Shown in pieces: positions 4,970 through 5,012 of a stretch of 5,012 nt of DNA (its first letter is position 1; the number at the start of each line of letters is the position of its first letter). A model generated the notes under the pieces. The model ran no database searches. It worked only from the letters and a program-made list of their open reading frames with translations, and was not told the DNA's origin. The stretch is from Acidimicrobiaceae bacterium (GTDB lineage: Bacteria; Actinomycetota; Acidimicrobiia; Acidimicrobiales; Palsa-688), in NCBI GenBank assembly GCA_009785715.1, contig WQVT01000231.1:1-5012 (forward strand), read 5' to 3'. The position numbers and the translations under genes are program-made.

Positions 4970-5012
4970 TCAGCCGGGGAGAGGCTCGTCGATGAAGAGC
5001 TCGCGGTAGGCG
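4970..5012 (-). CDS. C-terminal end of an unidentified gene (partial)
   Basis: Reading in from the right edge on the minus strand gives AYRELFIDEPLPG and then a TGA at 4972-4970. Twelve of the 13 codons end in G or C, while second positions are AT-richer. This is the codon pattern of real genes in this window and is not matched by the other frames here. The fragment is too short to name a family. It would converge on the MFS transporter, with the inverted repeat at 4891-4935 just after its stop. Confidence 0.45.
   Translation of the reverse strand, partial: AYRELFIDEPLPG

Noticed and set aside
4519..4995. 158-codon open frame on the plus strand across the transporter end and the intergenic region
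   Set aside because: It is a shadow of the transporter C-terminus extended through non-coding sequence; it is rich in Arg and Ser and crosses several hairpins.

Overview
The DNA is visibly very GC-rich, and every real reading frame uses G or C at almost all third codon positions. This suggests a high-GC actinobacterium or a similar high-GC bacterium; the AroA sequence also has mycobacterial-type features, such as the SGTTSRF loop. Taxonomy below that level cannot be read from this window.

Layout: (1) Positions 1-1316, minus strand, hold almost all of an EPSP synthase gene (aroA, shikimate pathway). Its last few codons and stop lie beyond the left edge. (2) Positions 1341-2969, minus strand, hold a complete class A FAD-dependent aromatic hydroxylase of the PheA/TfdB/MhpA type. 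It lies upstream of aroA with a 24-nt gap, so the two are probably one transcription unit. (3) Positions 2970-3149 are a divergent intergenic region carrying several short perfect inverted repeats and a weak promoter candidate. (4) Positions 3150-4637, plus strand, hold a complete 14-helix MFS transporter of the DHA2 (EmrB/QacA) type. (5) Positions 4638-4969 contain no gene but are dense in hairpins, including a 15-bp inverted repeat with one mismatch. (6) Positions 4970-5012, minus strand, look like the C-terminal end of another gene, convergent with the transporter.

How the parts may work together: a flavin hydroxylase and a DHA2 transporter sharing a divergent control region is the usual arrangement for modifying and exporting (or resisting) an aromatic compound. 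An EPSP synthase downstream of the hydroxylase ties the locus to chorismate and aromatic metabolism. It could be the organism's housekeeping aroA with a hitch-hiking hydroxylase, or a second copy feeding or protecting an aromatic biosynthetic locus. The window cannot decide between these. No CRISPR array, tRNA, rRNA, transposase or phage gene was found. The most unusual signals are non-coding: the inverted repeats in the divergent promoter region and the nested inverted repeats near 4870-4961.
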